Shown: piece after piece, positions 47,795 to 57,009 of the stretch | How positions within the stretch are numbered: the stretch's first letter is position 1 | How the letters are laid out: every line of letters starts with the position of its first letter | Assembly (NCBI RefSeq): GCF_009497155.1 | Contig: NZ_WINI01000004.1 | Coordinates: 372,001-436,000 of the forward strand | Origin: Glaciimonas soli | Lineage (GTDB): Bacteria > Pseudomonadota > Gammaproteobacteria > Burkholderiales > Burkholderiaceae_D | Reading direction: 5' to 3' | DNA length: 64,000 nucleotides | Program-made: the position numbers and the translations under genes | Notes under the pieces: generated by a model | What the model saw: only the letters and a program-made list of their open reading frames with translations | Told to the model about the DNA's origin: nothing | The model's database searches: none

Positions 47795-48544
47795 TTATAC
47801 TCCTAACAAAGTATTCAACAGCGGCATTTTTTGCTCTAATTCAGTAGCTGAAAACGTCTCAACTATCTGGCCGTGTTCCATCACATAAAACCGATCAGCC
47901 AATGGTGCGGCAAAACGAAAATTCTGTTCCACCATCACAATGGTGTAGCCCTTCTCCTTCAACGTCATAATCATTCGCCCCAACGCTTGCACAATCACGG
48001 GCGCTAAACCTTCTGAAATTTCATCAAGTAACAGCAAACGCGCACCGGTACGTAATATTCGCGCGACTGCCAACATTTGCTGTTCTCCTCCCGATAAACG
48101 TGTGCCTTGACTATTTCTACGCTCGTATAAATTGGGAAACATCTCGTAAATTTCCGCAATAGACATACCCTTTTCAGTTTTGGAAACAACAGGTGGAAGC
48201 AACAAATTTTCTTCAACCGATAAAGAAGAAAAAATCCCACGTTCTTCAGGACAATAACCAACACCAAGATGTGCAATTTTGTAAGTCGCTAATGAGATCG
48301 CATCCTTCCCCATAATTTGAATAGCGCCAGAACGTTTTCCGACCAAGCCCATTACAGCACGCAAAGTCGTGGTTCTACCGGCCCCATTTCGACCCAACAA
48401 AGTAACCACTTCGCCTGCATGCACCGTCAAATTTACGTTATGCAAAATATGTGCTTCGCCATACCAGGCTTGTAAATTGCTGATGTTTAATGCAGGAATA
48501 GTTTGGAACGAAGGAACAGCAACTATAGGAGACAAAGATGACAT
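47795..48544 (-). CDS. livF: branched-chain amino acid ABC transporter ATPase LivF, variant Walker A
   Basis: 249 residues. The ABC signature LSGGEQQMLAVARIL and Walker B LLLLDEISEGLAP are intact. The Walker A reads GRNGAGRTT: the invariant Lys is Arg, encoded AGA at about 48377 on the minus strand. The upstream partner LivG keeps a normal Walker A. The start overlaps the livG stop by one base (TAATG). Whether it still hydrolyses ATP is an open question. Confidence 0.92.
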   Translation of the reverse strand: MSSLSPIVAVPSFQTIPALNISNLQAWYGEAHILHNVNLTVHAGEVVTLLGRNGAGRTTTLRAVMGLVGKRSGAIQIMGKDAISLATYKIAHLGVGYCPEERGIFSSLSVEENLLLPPVVSKTEKGMSIAEIYEMFPNLYERRNSQGTRLSGGEQQMLAVARILRTGARLLLLDEISEGLAPVIVQALGRMIMTLKEKGYTIVMVEQNFRFAAPLADRFYVMEHGQIVETFSATELEQKMPLLNTLLGV

Positions 48545-49314
48545 TAATGTTCTCCTGCTAATGCAACGTCAGTCGTGCCCATATAAGCTTCCACCACTAA
48601 TGGATTTTTTGACACTTCGTCATATGAGCCTTCCGCTAACATTGCACCGCGTTGCAACACGCTGATTTTGTCGCAAATGCCGGAAACCACATTCATATTG
48701 TGTTCCACCATCAAGATAGTACGTCCCGCTGATACTTTTTTAATCAGTGCGGTTACCCGTCCGACGTCTTCATGACCCATACCCTGAGTAGGTTCATCGA
48801 GCAACATCAACTCAGGATCCATTCCCAATGTAGTCGCAATTTCCAATGCGCGTTTACGCCCATATGGCAAATCCACAGCAAGCGTATCGGCGAATTTTTC
48901 CAGATCGACTTCTGCCAATAACGCCATCGCTCTCTCATTAAGTGCCGATAAAGTATTGGCACTTTTCCAAAAATGAAACGAGGTATTTAGCTTACGTTGT
49001 AAGCCGATACGTACATTTTCGAGGGTAGTTAGATGAGGAAAGACAGCAGAAATCTGAAACGATCGAATAATTCCCATACGGGAAATCTGCGCTGGAGCAG
49101 TAGAAGTAATGTCGTGACCATTAAACAAAATCTGGCCAGAAGTGGGGACTAAAAATTTGGTAAGAAGATTAAAACAAGTTGTTTTACCGGCCCCGTTAGG
49201 ACCAATCAAGGCATGAATATGGCCACGTTCAACTTGTAAATTGACGTTATTAACAGCCGTAAAACCCTTGAACTCTTTACTCAGGCTTTTTGTTTCCAAG
49301 ATGATGTCATTCAC
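48544..49314 (-). CDS. livG: branched-chain amino acid ABC transporter ATPase LivG
   Basis: 256 residues. Walker A GPNGAGKTTCFNLL, the signature-region LPYGRKRALEIATTL (degenerate as usual in LivG), Walker B LMLLDEPTQGMGHED and switch His in VEHNMNVV are all in place. It is the first gene of the liv operon; the promoter must be in the 49315-49430 stretch beside the AT-rich region. Confidence 0.94.
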   Translation of the reverse strand: MNDIILETKSLSKEFKGFTAVNNVNLQVERGHIHALIGPNGAGKTTCFNLLTKFLVPTSGQILFNGHDITSTAPAQISRMGIIRSFQISAVFPHLTTLENVRIGLQRKLNTSFHFWKSANTLSALNERAMALLAEVDLEKFADTLAVDLPYGRKRALEIATTLGMDPELMLLDEPTQGMGHEDVGRVTALIKKVSAGRTILMVEHNMNVVSGICDKISVLQRGAMLAEGSYDEVSKNPLVVEAYMGTTDVALAGEH

Positions 49315-49429
49315 CTGGTCTCCTTTACGCTATTAGGTCTACATGCCTGATATTGCTATAAATACTATAGGAGCGGTTACAGTTAAGCAATAGCACAAAT
49401 GATGGTCGAACAGACAATATCGTTGTTTA

Positions 49430-50060
49430 TTTATTATCTAAAACGAATTTAAATTGATTTATAGGCAATAAATAACGTTTTTTTTGAAAAACATCTGTTT
49501 CTTCTTTAATTTAAAGATTTATATATAAAAATAGTAGTAATAGTAAACACCTGAATTTTCTGTGGATAGGTCGTTTTTTTTTATTGTAAACAACGGTTTA
49601 AGCTAAGGATAAATAGCCAGCAAAGCTTGTATTTGTTAACAATAATTACTGAATAAAAATAGTTGATCAGCTGTAAACATAAGCTATTCACATTGAAAGC
49701 TACCAGCTATCCAAAGACTTATCCACAGGCTGAAAAACAATATCGTCAAAACGATGTGTTTCACGTTGTTTTTGTGGATTAAAAATATTGTTTCAAAAGC
49801 AATTTCAAAAAAATAAAAAAACGAACTTCGCTTTTAGGTTTACAGGTTTATATATATGAATAGTGATAATAGTTAACGACATACTTTTCTGTGGATAACC
49901 CATAAAAAATCTATGAAATCAACAAGTTGAGATTTGGACAAAGCAAAGGAAATCGTTGTATGGAAAAAGAATAGAAGTTGGACAAAAAAAGCTGTTCATA
50001 AAAAAGCGAAGTTGTTTACATTAAAAGCAGTACTTACCCACAGATTTATCCACAATTGTT
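49430..50060. other. oriC: candidate replication origin (oriC-like), AT-rich with DnaA boxes
   Basis: About 830 noncoding bases (49315-50144) separate leftward livG from rightward pyrB. DnaA-box-like 9-mers: TGTGGATAG 49561-49569, TTATCCACA 49719-49727, TGTGGATTA 49773-49781, TGTGGATAA 49890-49898, TTACCCACA 50034-50042 and TTATCCACA 50046-50054. Very AT-rich stretches surround them (for example 49430-49560 and 49790-49870), and the block TTTATATAT-AATAGT-ATAATAGT...TTTTCTGTGGATA occurs twice (about 49517 and 49847). No dnaA, dnaN or rpmH lies in the window, so this is a candidate only. Confidence 0.6.
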
Positions 50061-50144
50061 CATATTCGTGGCACGTAAACGGTTGCAAATTCGATTTTCA
50101 AGAATTATTATGCGCATAGCGTATATATTTTTGAAGGGAATTTT

Positions 50145-51434
50145 ATGAGCGTACAACAACAAGTCTTTCTTCGTGATGCCATGCGTAGGTTAAATTTAAC
50201 GCGGGAGGCATTTTCAAATCGCATTGGTGTTGGTCGTCGTGCTTTAGATACATGGCTATTACCCGAGGAATCTTCAGAATTTCGAAATATGCCAGAAATC
50301 GTAGAGCGCTTTGTTTCGGAAATTCTCAATGCAAATCTCGGTGAAAAATATACGCATAGCGTACAATTGGAGCTTCCAACCGATCTGATTTCTTTTGAAG
50401 GCAAGCCTCAATTATTATCTGTCAGTCAATTTTCACGTGAATCTGTTGAGACTTTGTTCCGGTTGGCAGATGTCATGCAACCGATTGCGCGGCGTCAGAA
50501 GGTCACGCGGGTGCTGGAAGGTGCCGTATTAGGGAATTTGTTTTTTGAAGCCAGCACACGCACGCGTGTGAGCTTTGCCACGGCATTTTGCCGTTTGGGC
50601 GGCTCGGTATGCGATACCACCGGGTTCACCTTCTCTTCCATGGCCAAAGGCGAATCGATTTATGACACCAGCCGAGTGATGAGCGGATATGTTGACGCGT
50701 TGGTCGTGCGGCACCCGGAACAAGGCGCTGTAGCCGAATTTGCACGCGCTACTAACATCCCCGTGGTCAATGGCGGCGATGGTCCTGGTGAGCATCCTAG
50801 TCAAGCCCTATTGGATCTTTACACCATACAGAGGGAGTTTTCCCGGCTCGGAAAAGTGGTTGATGGCGCACATATTGCCTTGGTAGGCGATTTGAAATAT
50901 GGCCGGACCGTACATTCTCTGAGCAAATTGCTGGCACTATATCGGGGTATCAAATTCACATTAATCGCCCCGGCATCACTGGAAATGCCATCTTACATCG
51001 TCGAGCAGATGGCAAAAAATGGCAATATCGTTGAACAAACCTCCGTATTGCAAGAAGGCTTGAAAGGCGCGGACGTCGTTTATGCCACGCGGATTCAAAA
51101 AGAAAGGTTTGTGGATGAAGTGTTTGAAGGCTACACGCCTGATTTCCAAATCAATCTTGCATTGATCAACAATGTCTGCGACCAACACACCTTGATCATG
51201 CATCCACTGCCCCGCGATAGTCAGCCGGGAGCGAATGATCTTAGTACTGATCTTAATCACGATTCAAGATTAGCGATTTTTAGACAAACCGATAATGGCA
51301 TACCGATCCGAATGGCAATATTCGCTAGTTTGCTTGGCGTCGATCAGCAAGTTGCGCATACCATGCGCGACGCAACCTGGCGATCACCGCGTTATATTGG
51401 TCCTGATGATGCGATTTTTCATGGTGTCGATTAA
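50145..51434 (+). CDS. pyrB: aspartate carbamoyltransferase with N-terminal HTH-like extension
   Basis: 429 residues. The C-terminal 330 residues are an ATCase catalytic chain: FFEASTRTRVSFATA (carbamoyl phosphate site, STRTR at 137-141), GPGEHPSQALLDLYTI, GDLKYGRTVHSLSKLL and MHPLPRDS. About 90 residues precede it; the first 60 read like a helix-turn-helix domain (RLNLTREAFSNRIGVGRRAL, then DTWLLPEESSEFRNMP) of the kind found in small XRE-like regulators. It thus may bind DNA as well as catalyse the first committed pyrimidine step. The ATG has GAAGGGA upstream. It is the first gene right of the AT-rich candidate origin. Confidence 0.9.
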   Translation: MSVQQQVFLRDAMRRLNLTREAFSNRIGVGRRALDTWLLPEESSEFRNMPEIVERFVSEILNANLGEKYTHSVQLELPTDLISFEGKPQLLSVSQFSRESVETLFRLADVMQPIARRQKVTRVLEGAVLGNLFFEASTRTRVSFATAFCRLGGSVCDTTGFTFSSMAKGESIYDTSRVMSGYVDALVVRHPEQGAVAEFARATNIPVVNGGDGPGEHPSQALLDLYTIQREFSRLGKVVDGAHIALVGDLKYGRTVHSLSKLLALYRGIKFTLIAPASLEMPSYIVEQMAKNGNIVEQTSVLQEGLKGADVVYATRIQKERFVDEVFEGYTPDFQINLALINNVCDQHTLIMHPLPRDSQPGANDLSTDLNHDSRLAIFRQTDNGIPIRMAIFASLLGVDQQVAHTMRDATWRSPRYIGPDDAIFHGVD

Positions 51435-51688
51435 TTACCCCGGCAAGAAAGCAAAGTACCTTATTTAATTTACATTAATTCGATTTCGTGAGAAGCAAAA
51501 ATGCTATCTAAGGCTGGGCTAAGTTTAGTTGGGGAGAATACTGGAAACAATTTTTTGTAACCATTAAGGGACTGGGCTTGGATACCGCGAACAGTCGCGT
51601 TATCTTTTTAGTGTCAATTTCCGGATTGGCTGTTTAGTTTTCTTACACACAAAAAATTCCATCAGCCACAACGACAGAACGAAAGACT
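51435..51688. other. intergenic region upstream of the repeat-built membrane protein
   Basis: 254 bases without a gene. It contains an inverted repeat CGCGA-acag-TCGCG (51586-51599) that may be an operator or hairpin, and presumably the promoter of the next gene. Confidence 0.4.
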
Positions 51689-52447
51689 ATGAACAATAAG
51701 ACCGCACATACTTTGAGCAAGGTTCCAGAAGTCACTTTGCTCTTTTGGATAATAAAAATTGCTGCGACCACGCTGGGTGAAACCGGTGGCGACGCCGTAA
51801 CCATGTCGATGAATCTTGGCTATCTGGTCGGCACGATAATTTTTGCAGTGATTTTTTTAATTGCTGTAGCTGCGCAAATCGGGGTGAAAGGATTCCATCC
51901 ATTTCTCTATTGGGCAACCATCATTGCAACGACAACAGTCGGAACAACGCTGGCCGATTTTGCAGATCGTTCTCTTGGGATTGGTTATGCGGGAGGATCA
52001 ACTTTACTGTTTATCTTGTTGCTAAGTTCTTTGGCTATCTGGTATCGCACTCTTGGCTCGGTATCGGTGGATACTGTCAATTCGCCGAAAGCCGAGATGT
52101 TTTATTGGGTGACGATCATGTTCTCCCAAACCTTAGGTACCGCGTTAGGTGATTGGATGGCGGACACGGCCGGCTTTGGCTATAGCGGAGCGGCGATTGT
52201 ATTTAGCGCCATGCTGGCACTCGTCGTTTTTCTGTATTACAGAACCAAGGTATCGCGTACGGTCCTGTTTTGGGCGGCTTTCATTCTCACCCGTCCGCTT
52301 GGTGCCGTAGTCGGAGATTTTCTGGATAAACCGATTAGCGCAGGCGGACTGGAATTAAGCCGCTATTCAGCATCGCTTGCCCTATTCGGTTTCATTTTGG
52401 GTTGCCTCTTGATCTTCAAACAAAGAGCTGCAAGCCGAGTGCATTGA
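51689..52447 (+). CDS. COG4705-like membrane protein made of four internal repeats
   Basis: 252 residues, about eight hydrophobic helices. Four similar units are visible, each with a TT-LG-x-GD type core: AATTLGETGGDAVTMSMNLGY, ATTTVGTTLADFADRSLGIGY, SQTLGTALGDWMADTAGFGY and TRPLGAVVGDFLDKPISAGG (each given as the core of one unit). Each unit appears to be a two-helix module, suggesting ancient duplication. The family (COG4705) has no established function, though the repeated acidic residues inside helices could form a metal or proton site. It is isolated, with an inverted repeat upstream. Confidence 0.8.
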   Translation: MNNKTAHTLSKVPEVTLLFWIIKIAATTLGETGGDAVTMSMNLGYLVGTIIFAVIFLIAVAAQIGVKGFHPFLYWATIIATTTVGTTLADFADRSLGIGYAGGSTLLFILLLSSLAIWYRTLGSVSVDTVNSPKAEMFYWVTIMFSQTLGTALGDWMADTAGFGYSGAAIVFSAMLALVVFLYYRTKVSRTVLFWAAFILTRPLGAVVGDFLDKPISAGGLELSRYSASLALFGFILGCLLIFKQRAASRVH

Positions 52448-52570
52448 GTAGATTTTTTCGCAGCTTATGACATCTCGCAAATACTGCATTGCACAGTGTT
52501 TGCTACGGCCGCAACAGTGATAAAACGTCGCTGTTGCGGCACATGATGCGTTTCTCGCGGACTTCTTGCT

Positions 52571-55500
52571 TTAAGACTGCAGAGTCATCAAACTGGCATT
52601 TCCGCCGGCGGCCGTCGTATTGACGCACAGAGCGCGCTCAGAGACCAAACGCCACAAAGGAATAGCAGCGTGTTCAGAAGTCTCTAAAATCGGCACCAAA
52701 GCCCCGTCTCGCGCTGCTAGTAATGGACGCAAACGAACCAGATCGGCACCATCAACCAACGCCAGGTGAAGTGCTACATCCGCTTCGCTTGTCACGCTAT
52801 TGGCGATGCGTATCGCATCGCGCACAATTTTTGGCAAGCCATTCGGAATCAAAGCCACAGCGCTTGTTTCAACCACCGGCGTATTACCGGTCGCAAGCAC
52901 GGCCGTTAATTGATTAAGCAATGCGCCAACAGAAGCTGCGCCACACAAAATTTCACCGCGGGGAGCGAACGATAAACTGTTGCGTTCACCTGTCGGCCCC
53001 GGCAACACCAGAGAAGTACCTAGCCAGCTGTGACGGATATAATTTTCACCCAGTTCAGCAATCCGCTGATGGCCGTGCGTAGTCGCCCACTGTAATAAAG
53101 CTTGCAGTGCCGTGGCGCCATTTTTTGCTTTGTTATTTGAAGCATGAATCGTATGTGCTCCCAGCGACACAACCGGATTACGTTGCAAGCGTTTCAGATA
53201 TAGAGGCCCACCTGCTTTCGGGCCGATACCGGATTTACCTTCGCCGCCGAATGGTTGTACGCCAACCACTGCGCCGACAATATTGCGGTTCACATAAATA
53301 TTGCCGACATGCGCTTTACTGGTGATGAAGTCGATGGTTTCATCAATCCGTGAATGCACACCTAGCGTTAATCCATAACCAGTCGCGTTGATGGCATCGA
53401 CCAGACTCGGCAATTGTTCACGCGCATAACGAATTACGTGCAATACCGGGCCAAATACCTCGCGTTTTAATTCTGCGAGCGAGTCAATTTCAATCAGCGT
53501 AGGCGGCACAAATGTACCGTTTTCTTCAGCCGTAGAAAGCGGCAATTGGAAAAAGTCTTTGGCAGTTTTTTTCATGCTGGCGATATGAGTCAGCAATTGT
53601 GCTTGTGCATCGGCGTCAATTACCGGGCCGATATCGGTAACCAGGCGATCCGGATTGCCTACGCGTAGTTCTTGCATCGCGCCTTTCAACATATGCAGCG
53701 TGTGATCAGCGATATCGTTTTGCAAGCACAGTACACGCAACGCTGAACAACGCTGACCGGCGCTATCAAATGCAGAACTGAGCACGTCCAGGACAACTTG
53801 TTCCGGCAGTGCACTGGAATCGACGATCAGGGCATTCTGACCACCGGTTTCAGCGATAAACGGCAAATCAATCGATTCTTCCACTGCACGTTTTGCCAAC
53901 ACACGATTAATCAATTGTGCGACTTCGGTAGAACCCGTAAAAATTACGCCTTTAATGCGCGGATCAGAAGTCAGCCTCGCGCCGACAATTTCACCGCGAC
54001 CTGGCAATAACTGCAACGCGGCATGGGGAATCCCAGCTTGATGTAAGAGCTGCACGGCGCGGCTGGCAATCAATGGTGTTTGTTCCGCTGGCTTGGCCAA
54101 CACGACGTTTCCGGCAGCTAAGGATGCGCTGATTTCACCGACAAAAATCGCTAATGGAAAATTCCAAGGGCTAATGCAAACAACTGGACCAAGCGCTAAC
54201 GAATTGAGGCTATGCTGAGTTTGTGCTGCGTAATAACGTAAAAAATCCACCGCTTCGCGGACTTCTGCAATCGCATTCGGCAAAGATTTTCCGGCTTCGC
54301 GGATCGCCAAAGCCATCAATTCCAATTGGTGCGTTTCAAATAAATCTGCCGCTTTCATTAGCATAGCTGCGCGTGTAGCAGGCGACAATGTTTGCCAATC
54401 CATCGCGTAACTGGTCGCTGCATGCAACGCATGATCGACATCATCCGCCGTGGCTTCGACCACGCTACCAACGACATCGCGACGATCTGCCGGATTTAAA
54501 ATTTGCAACGGTGTTGAAGTGTTCGTTGTCACTTCTTTTTCGGAAATCAGTGGGGTCGCATGCCACTGTTGCTGCCCAAACTCTTGGAAAGCCACATCAA
54601 TTTCACGTAATGTATTTTCATTACTTAGATCAATCCCTGCAGAGTTTTTGCGTTCCGCGCCATATAAAGCAGACGGTAACGGGATATGTGGATGCGGTTC
54701 ACCGCCAAGTTTCAGCGCAGCTTCCATCGGGTCTGCGATCAAGCTGTCGATAGAAACACTTTCATCAACGATTTGATTTACGAACGACGAATTTGCGCCG
54801 TTTTCCAATAAACGCCGGACCAGATATGCCAACAATGTCTGATGTGATCCGACTGGTGCATAAATGCGACAAGGCTTATCCAGATTTTCTTTGCCAACCA
54901 CCTGGTCATACAACGTTTCACCCATACCATGCAGACATTGGAATTCGTAATCGGTGATTTTCTGTTCTTGCGCCCAGCTATAAATCGTCGCCAGAGTATG
55001 CGCATTGTGGGTAGCGAATTGCGGATAAATCACATCGCTTGCAGCCAATAATTTTTGGGCGCAAGCGAGGTAAGAAACGTCGGTGTAAACCTTGCGCGTG
55101 TAAACCGGATAACCCGGCATGCCATCGACTTGCGCGCGTTTGACTTCAGAATCCCAATACGCGCCTTTTACCAGACGCACCATGAATTTGCGACCACTGC
55201 GGCGTGCCAGGTCCGCTAAATAATCGATGACAAACGGACAGCGTTTTTGATAACCCTGCACCACAAAACCGATACCCTCAAAGCCCGCCAGGTCAGCATC
55301 AAACGCCAATGCTTCCATCATATCCAGCGATAGTTCCAAGCGATCTGCTTCTTCTGCATCAATATTCAAACCGATGTTGTATTGCTTGGCCAGTAGCAGC
55401 AATTGCTTCAAGCGCGGCAATAATTCCGTCATCACGCGCTGTTCTTGGGCGCGGGAATAACGCGGATGCAACGCTGATAATTTCACCGAAATGCCAGGGC

Positions 55501-56290
55501 CATTTTTAATGCCACGACCAGCAGATGCCTGGCCAATCGCGTGTATCGCGACTTCATAAGATTGGTAGTAGGCAGCCGCATCTGCTTCCGTTAACGCAGC
55601 TTCACCCAACATATCGTACGAATAGCGATAACCGCGTTTTTCATTTTCACGACTATTCTTTAGCGCCTCGTCGATGGTCTGGCCAGTGACAAATTGATTG
55701 CCCAGCATGCGCATCGCTACATCAACGCCCTTGCGTATCAATGGTTCGCCGCCTTTGCTGATCAGCTTGGTTAACGCCGAGCTCAAACTGTTTTCGCTAC
55801 TTGTGCTGACCAGTTTTCCAGTGATGAGTAAGCCCCAGGTTGCCGCATTAACGAACATCGACGGCGATCCGCCTAAATGACTGCGCCAATCTCCTTTACT
55901 AATCTTGTCGGCGATTAATCTGTCCGCAGTCTGGCTGTCGGGAATGCGTAGCAAGGCCTCCGCCAGACACATCAGCGCCACACCCTCTTCAGACGATAGA
56001 GAAAATTGATGCATCAACGCATCTACACCTGAAGCGCGAGTCCGCTTTTCCCGGACTGCTTGAACCAGTTTGCGGGCCAGATTTTGTCCCACCGCATGCG
56101 TGGCAGAAGTATCTTTGATCTGCGTCAATAGCCATTGCACGGCAAGCGCTTCATCGCGTCGATAAGCGGCGGTGATGGCTGCGCGTAGAGGCGATGCGTC
56201 GCGTTTGATTTCTGAGTGAAATGTTGTAAAAGCAGCAGTAAAAGCAGGTGCTAATGGCGTTGATGATGGCTGGTTAGCGGACGTGGACAT
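52571..56290 (-). CDS. putA: bifunctional proline dehydrogenase / P5C dehydrogenase PutA without an RHH domain
   Basis: 1239 residues from the ATG at 56290; the upstream in-frame part of the ORF is discarded because it runs through the divergent promoter region. The PRODH barrel is marked by GLNIDAEEADRLELSLDMME in part and VRLVKGAYWDSEVKRAQ. The P5CDH domain has the active-site Glu in FIAETGGQNALIV and the catalytic Cys in SAGQRCSALRVLC. A further C-terminal ALDH-superfamily-like domain follows. There is no N-terminal ribbon-helix-helix DNA-binding domain, so regulation must come from elsewhere. Converts proline to glutamate. Divergent from an Lrp-type gene. Confidence 0.95.
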   Translation of the reverse strand: MSTSANQPSSTPLAPAFTAAFTTFHSEIKRDASPLRAAITAAYRRDEALAVQWLLTQIKDTSATHAVGQNLARKLVQAVREKRTRASGVDALMHQFSLSSEEGVALMCLAEALLRIPDSQTADRLIADKISKGDWRSHLGGSPSMFVNAATWGLLITGKLVSTSSENSLSSALTKLISKGGEPLIRKGVDVAMRMLGNQFVTGQTIDEALKNSRENEKRGYRYSYDMLGEAALTEADAAAYYQSYEVAIHAIGQASAGRGIKNGPGISVKLSALHPRYSRAQEQRVMTELLPRLKQLLLLAKQYNIGLNIDAEEADRLELSLDMMEALAFDADLAGFEGIGFVVQGYQKRCPFVIDYLADLARRSGRKFMVRLVKGAYWDSEVKRAQVDGMPGYPVYTRKVYTDVSYLACAQKLLAASDVIYPQFATHNAHTLATIYSWAQEQKITDYEFQCLHGMGETLYDQVVGKENLDKPCRIYAPVGSHQTLLAYLVRRLLENGANSSFVNQIVDESVSIDSLIADPMEAALKLGGEPHPHIPLPSALYGAERKNSAGIDLSNENTLREIDVAFQEFGQQQWHATPLISEKEVTTNTSTPLQILNPADRRDVVGSVVEATADDVDHALHAATSYAMDWQTLSPATRAAMLMKAADLFETHQLELMALAIREAGKSLPNAIAEVREAVDFLRYYAAQTQHSLNSLALGPVVCISPWNFPLAIFVGEISASLAAGNVVLAKPAEQTPLIASRAVQLLHQAGIPHAALQLLPGRGEIVGARLTSDPRIKGVIFTGSTEVAQLINRVLAKRAVEESIDLPFIAETGGQNALIVDSSALPEQVVLDVLSSAFDSAGQRCSALRVLCLQNDIADHTLHMLKGAMQELRVGNPDRLVTDIGPVIDADAQAQLLTHIASMKKTAKDFFQLPLSTAEENGTFVPPTLIEIDSLAELKREVFGPVLHVIRYAREQLPSLVDAINATGYGLTLGVHSRIDETIDFITSKAHVGNIYVNRNIVGAVVGVQPFGGEGKSGIGPKAGGPLYLKRLQRNPVVSLGAHTIHASNNKAKNGATALQALLQWATTHGHQRIAELGENYIRHSWLGTSLVLPGPTGERNSLSFAPRGEILCGAASVGALLNQLTAVLATGNTPVVETSAVALIPNGLPKIVRDAIRIANSVTSEADVALHLALVDGADLVRLRPLLAARDGALVPILETSEHAAIPLWRLVSERALCVNTTAAGGNASLMTLQS

Positions 56291-56449
56291 GGTGTTTTTC
56301 TCGGAAGAAGGATGTATATGAGAAACAATTTGTGAATCGTATGATTGTAGGGGGCATTGCGATGGATTAATTCTGGTAATACTGCCAACTATCAAAATTT
56401 TCTTAATAATGAGAAAATTTGGCCGAATAATATTTTTCGGATAAATCCC
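56291..56449. promoter_or_regulatory. divergent promoter region putA / Lrp-type regulator
   Basis: 159 bases between opposite starts, AT-rich in the part next to the regulator (TTTCTTAATAATGAGAAAATTT includes a near-palindrome, AAATTTTCT/GAGAAAATTT). That inverted motif is a plausible Lrp-type operator controlling both genes. Confidence 0.5.
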
Positions 56450-56908
56450 ATGCTCGACAAAATTAGCAAAAAGATCTTGGTAGAGCTGCAAAATGATGGA
56501 CGTATTAGCAACGTCGATTTATCTGCCAAGGTCAACCTGTCCCCTGCGGCCTGTCTGGAGCGGGTGCGTAAATTGCAAGATGCGGGTTATATCTTGCATT
56601 ACAGCGCACATCTTAATCCGCAATTGCTAGATGTTGCGTTGCTGGTGTTTATTGAGGTCGTGCTCGATCGCACCACTCCCGAAGTGTTCGATGCGTTCAG
56701 TAAAAGCGTGCAAGTTATTCCGGAAGTGTTGGAATGCCACATGGTTGCGGGCGGCTTCGATTATCTGGTCAAAGCGCGCGTCAAAGATATGAATGCTTAT
56801 CGCGAATTTCTTGGCAAATCCTTGCTCCAACTGAAAGGTGTACGCGAGACGCACACTTATGCGGTGATGGAAGAAGTAAAACATACAACCCGTTTGCCGA
56901 TTCGTTAA
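56450..56908 (+). CDS. Lrp/AsnC-family regulator (probable proline-responsive regulator of putA)
   Basis: 152 residues from the ATG at 56450; the frame extends to 56357 but overlaps the promoter region. The N-terminal HTH runs over residues 5-45 (DKISKKILVELQNDGRIS, then LSPAACLERVRKLQDAGYI in part), and the C-terminal RAM domain has GGFDYLVKARVKDM and YAVMEEVKH. Divergent placement next to putA parallels PutR-type regulators in other proteobacteria and strongly suggests it activates putA with proline. Confidence 0.9.
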   Translation: MLDKISKKILVELQNDGRISNVDLSAKVNLSPAACLERVRKLQDAGYILHYSAHLNPQLLDVALLVFIEVVLDRTTPEVFDAFSKSVQVIPEVLECHMVAGGFDYLVKARVKDMNAYREFLGKSLLQLKGVRETHTYAVMEEVKHTTRLPIR

Positions 56909-57009
56909 TCATCGGCCTTATGCAAAATCACCTCAATGGTGTTATGTCTGCGGCATGCTTTGTCGAGACAGTTTGCGTAAGCCCTAATATTTTCAAAGCT
57001 AGGTAGTCA

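Noticed and set aside
49756-49771. TGTTTCACGTTGTTTT considered as a third parS
   Set aside because: Only the left half matches; the right half is not the inverted GTGAAACA.
56357-56449. Upstream extension of the Lrp-type regulator
   Set aside because: It runs through the putA/Lrp divergent promoter region and lacks family similarity; the ATG at 56450 fits the domain start.
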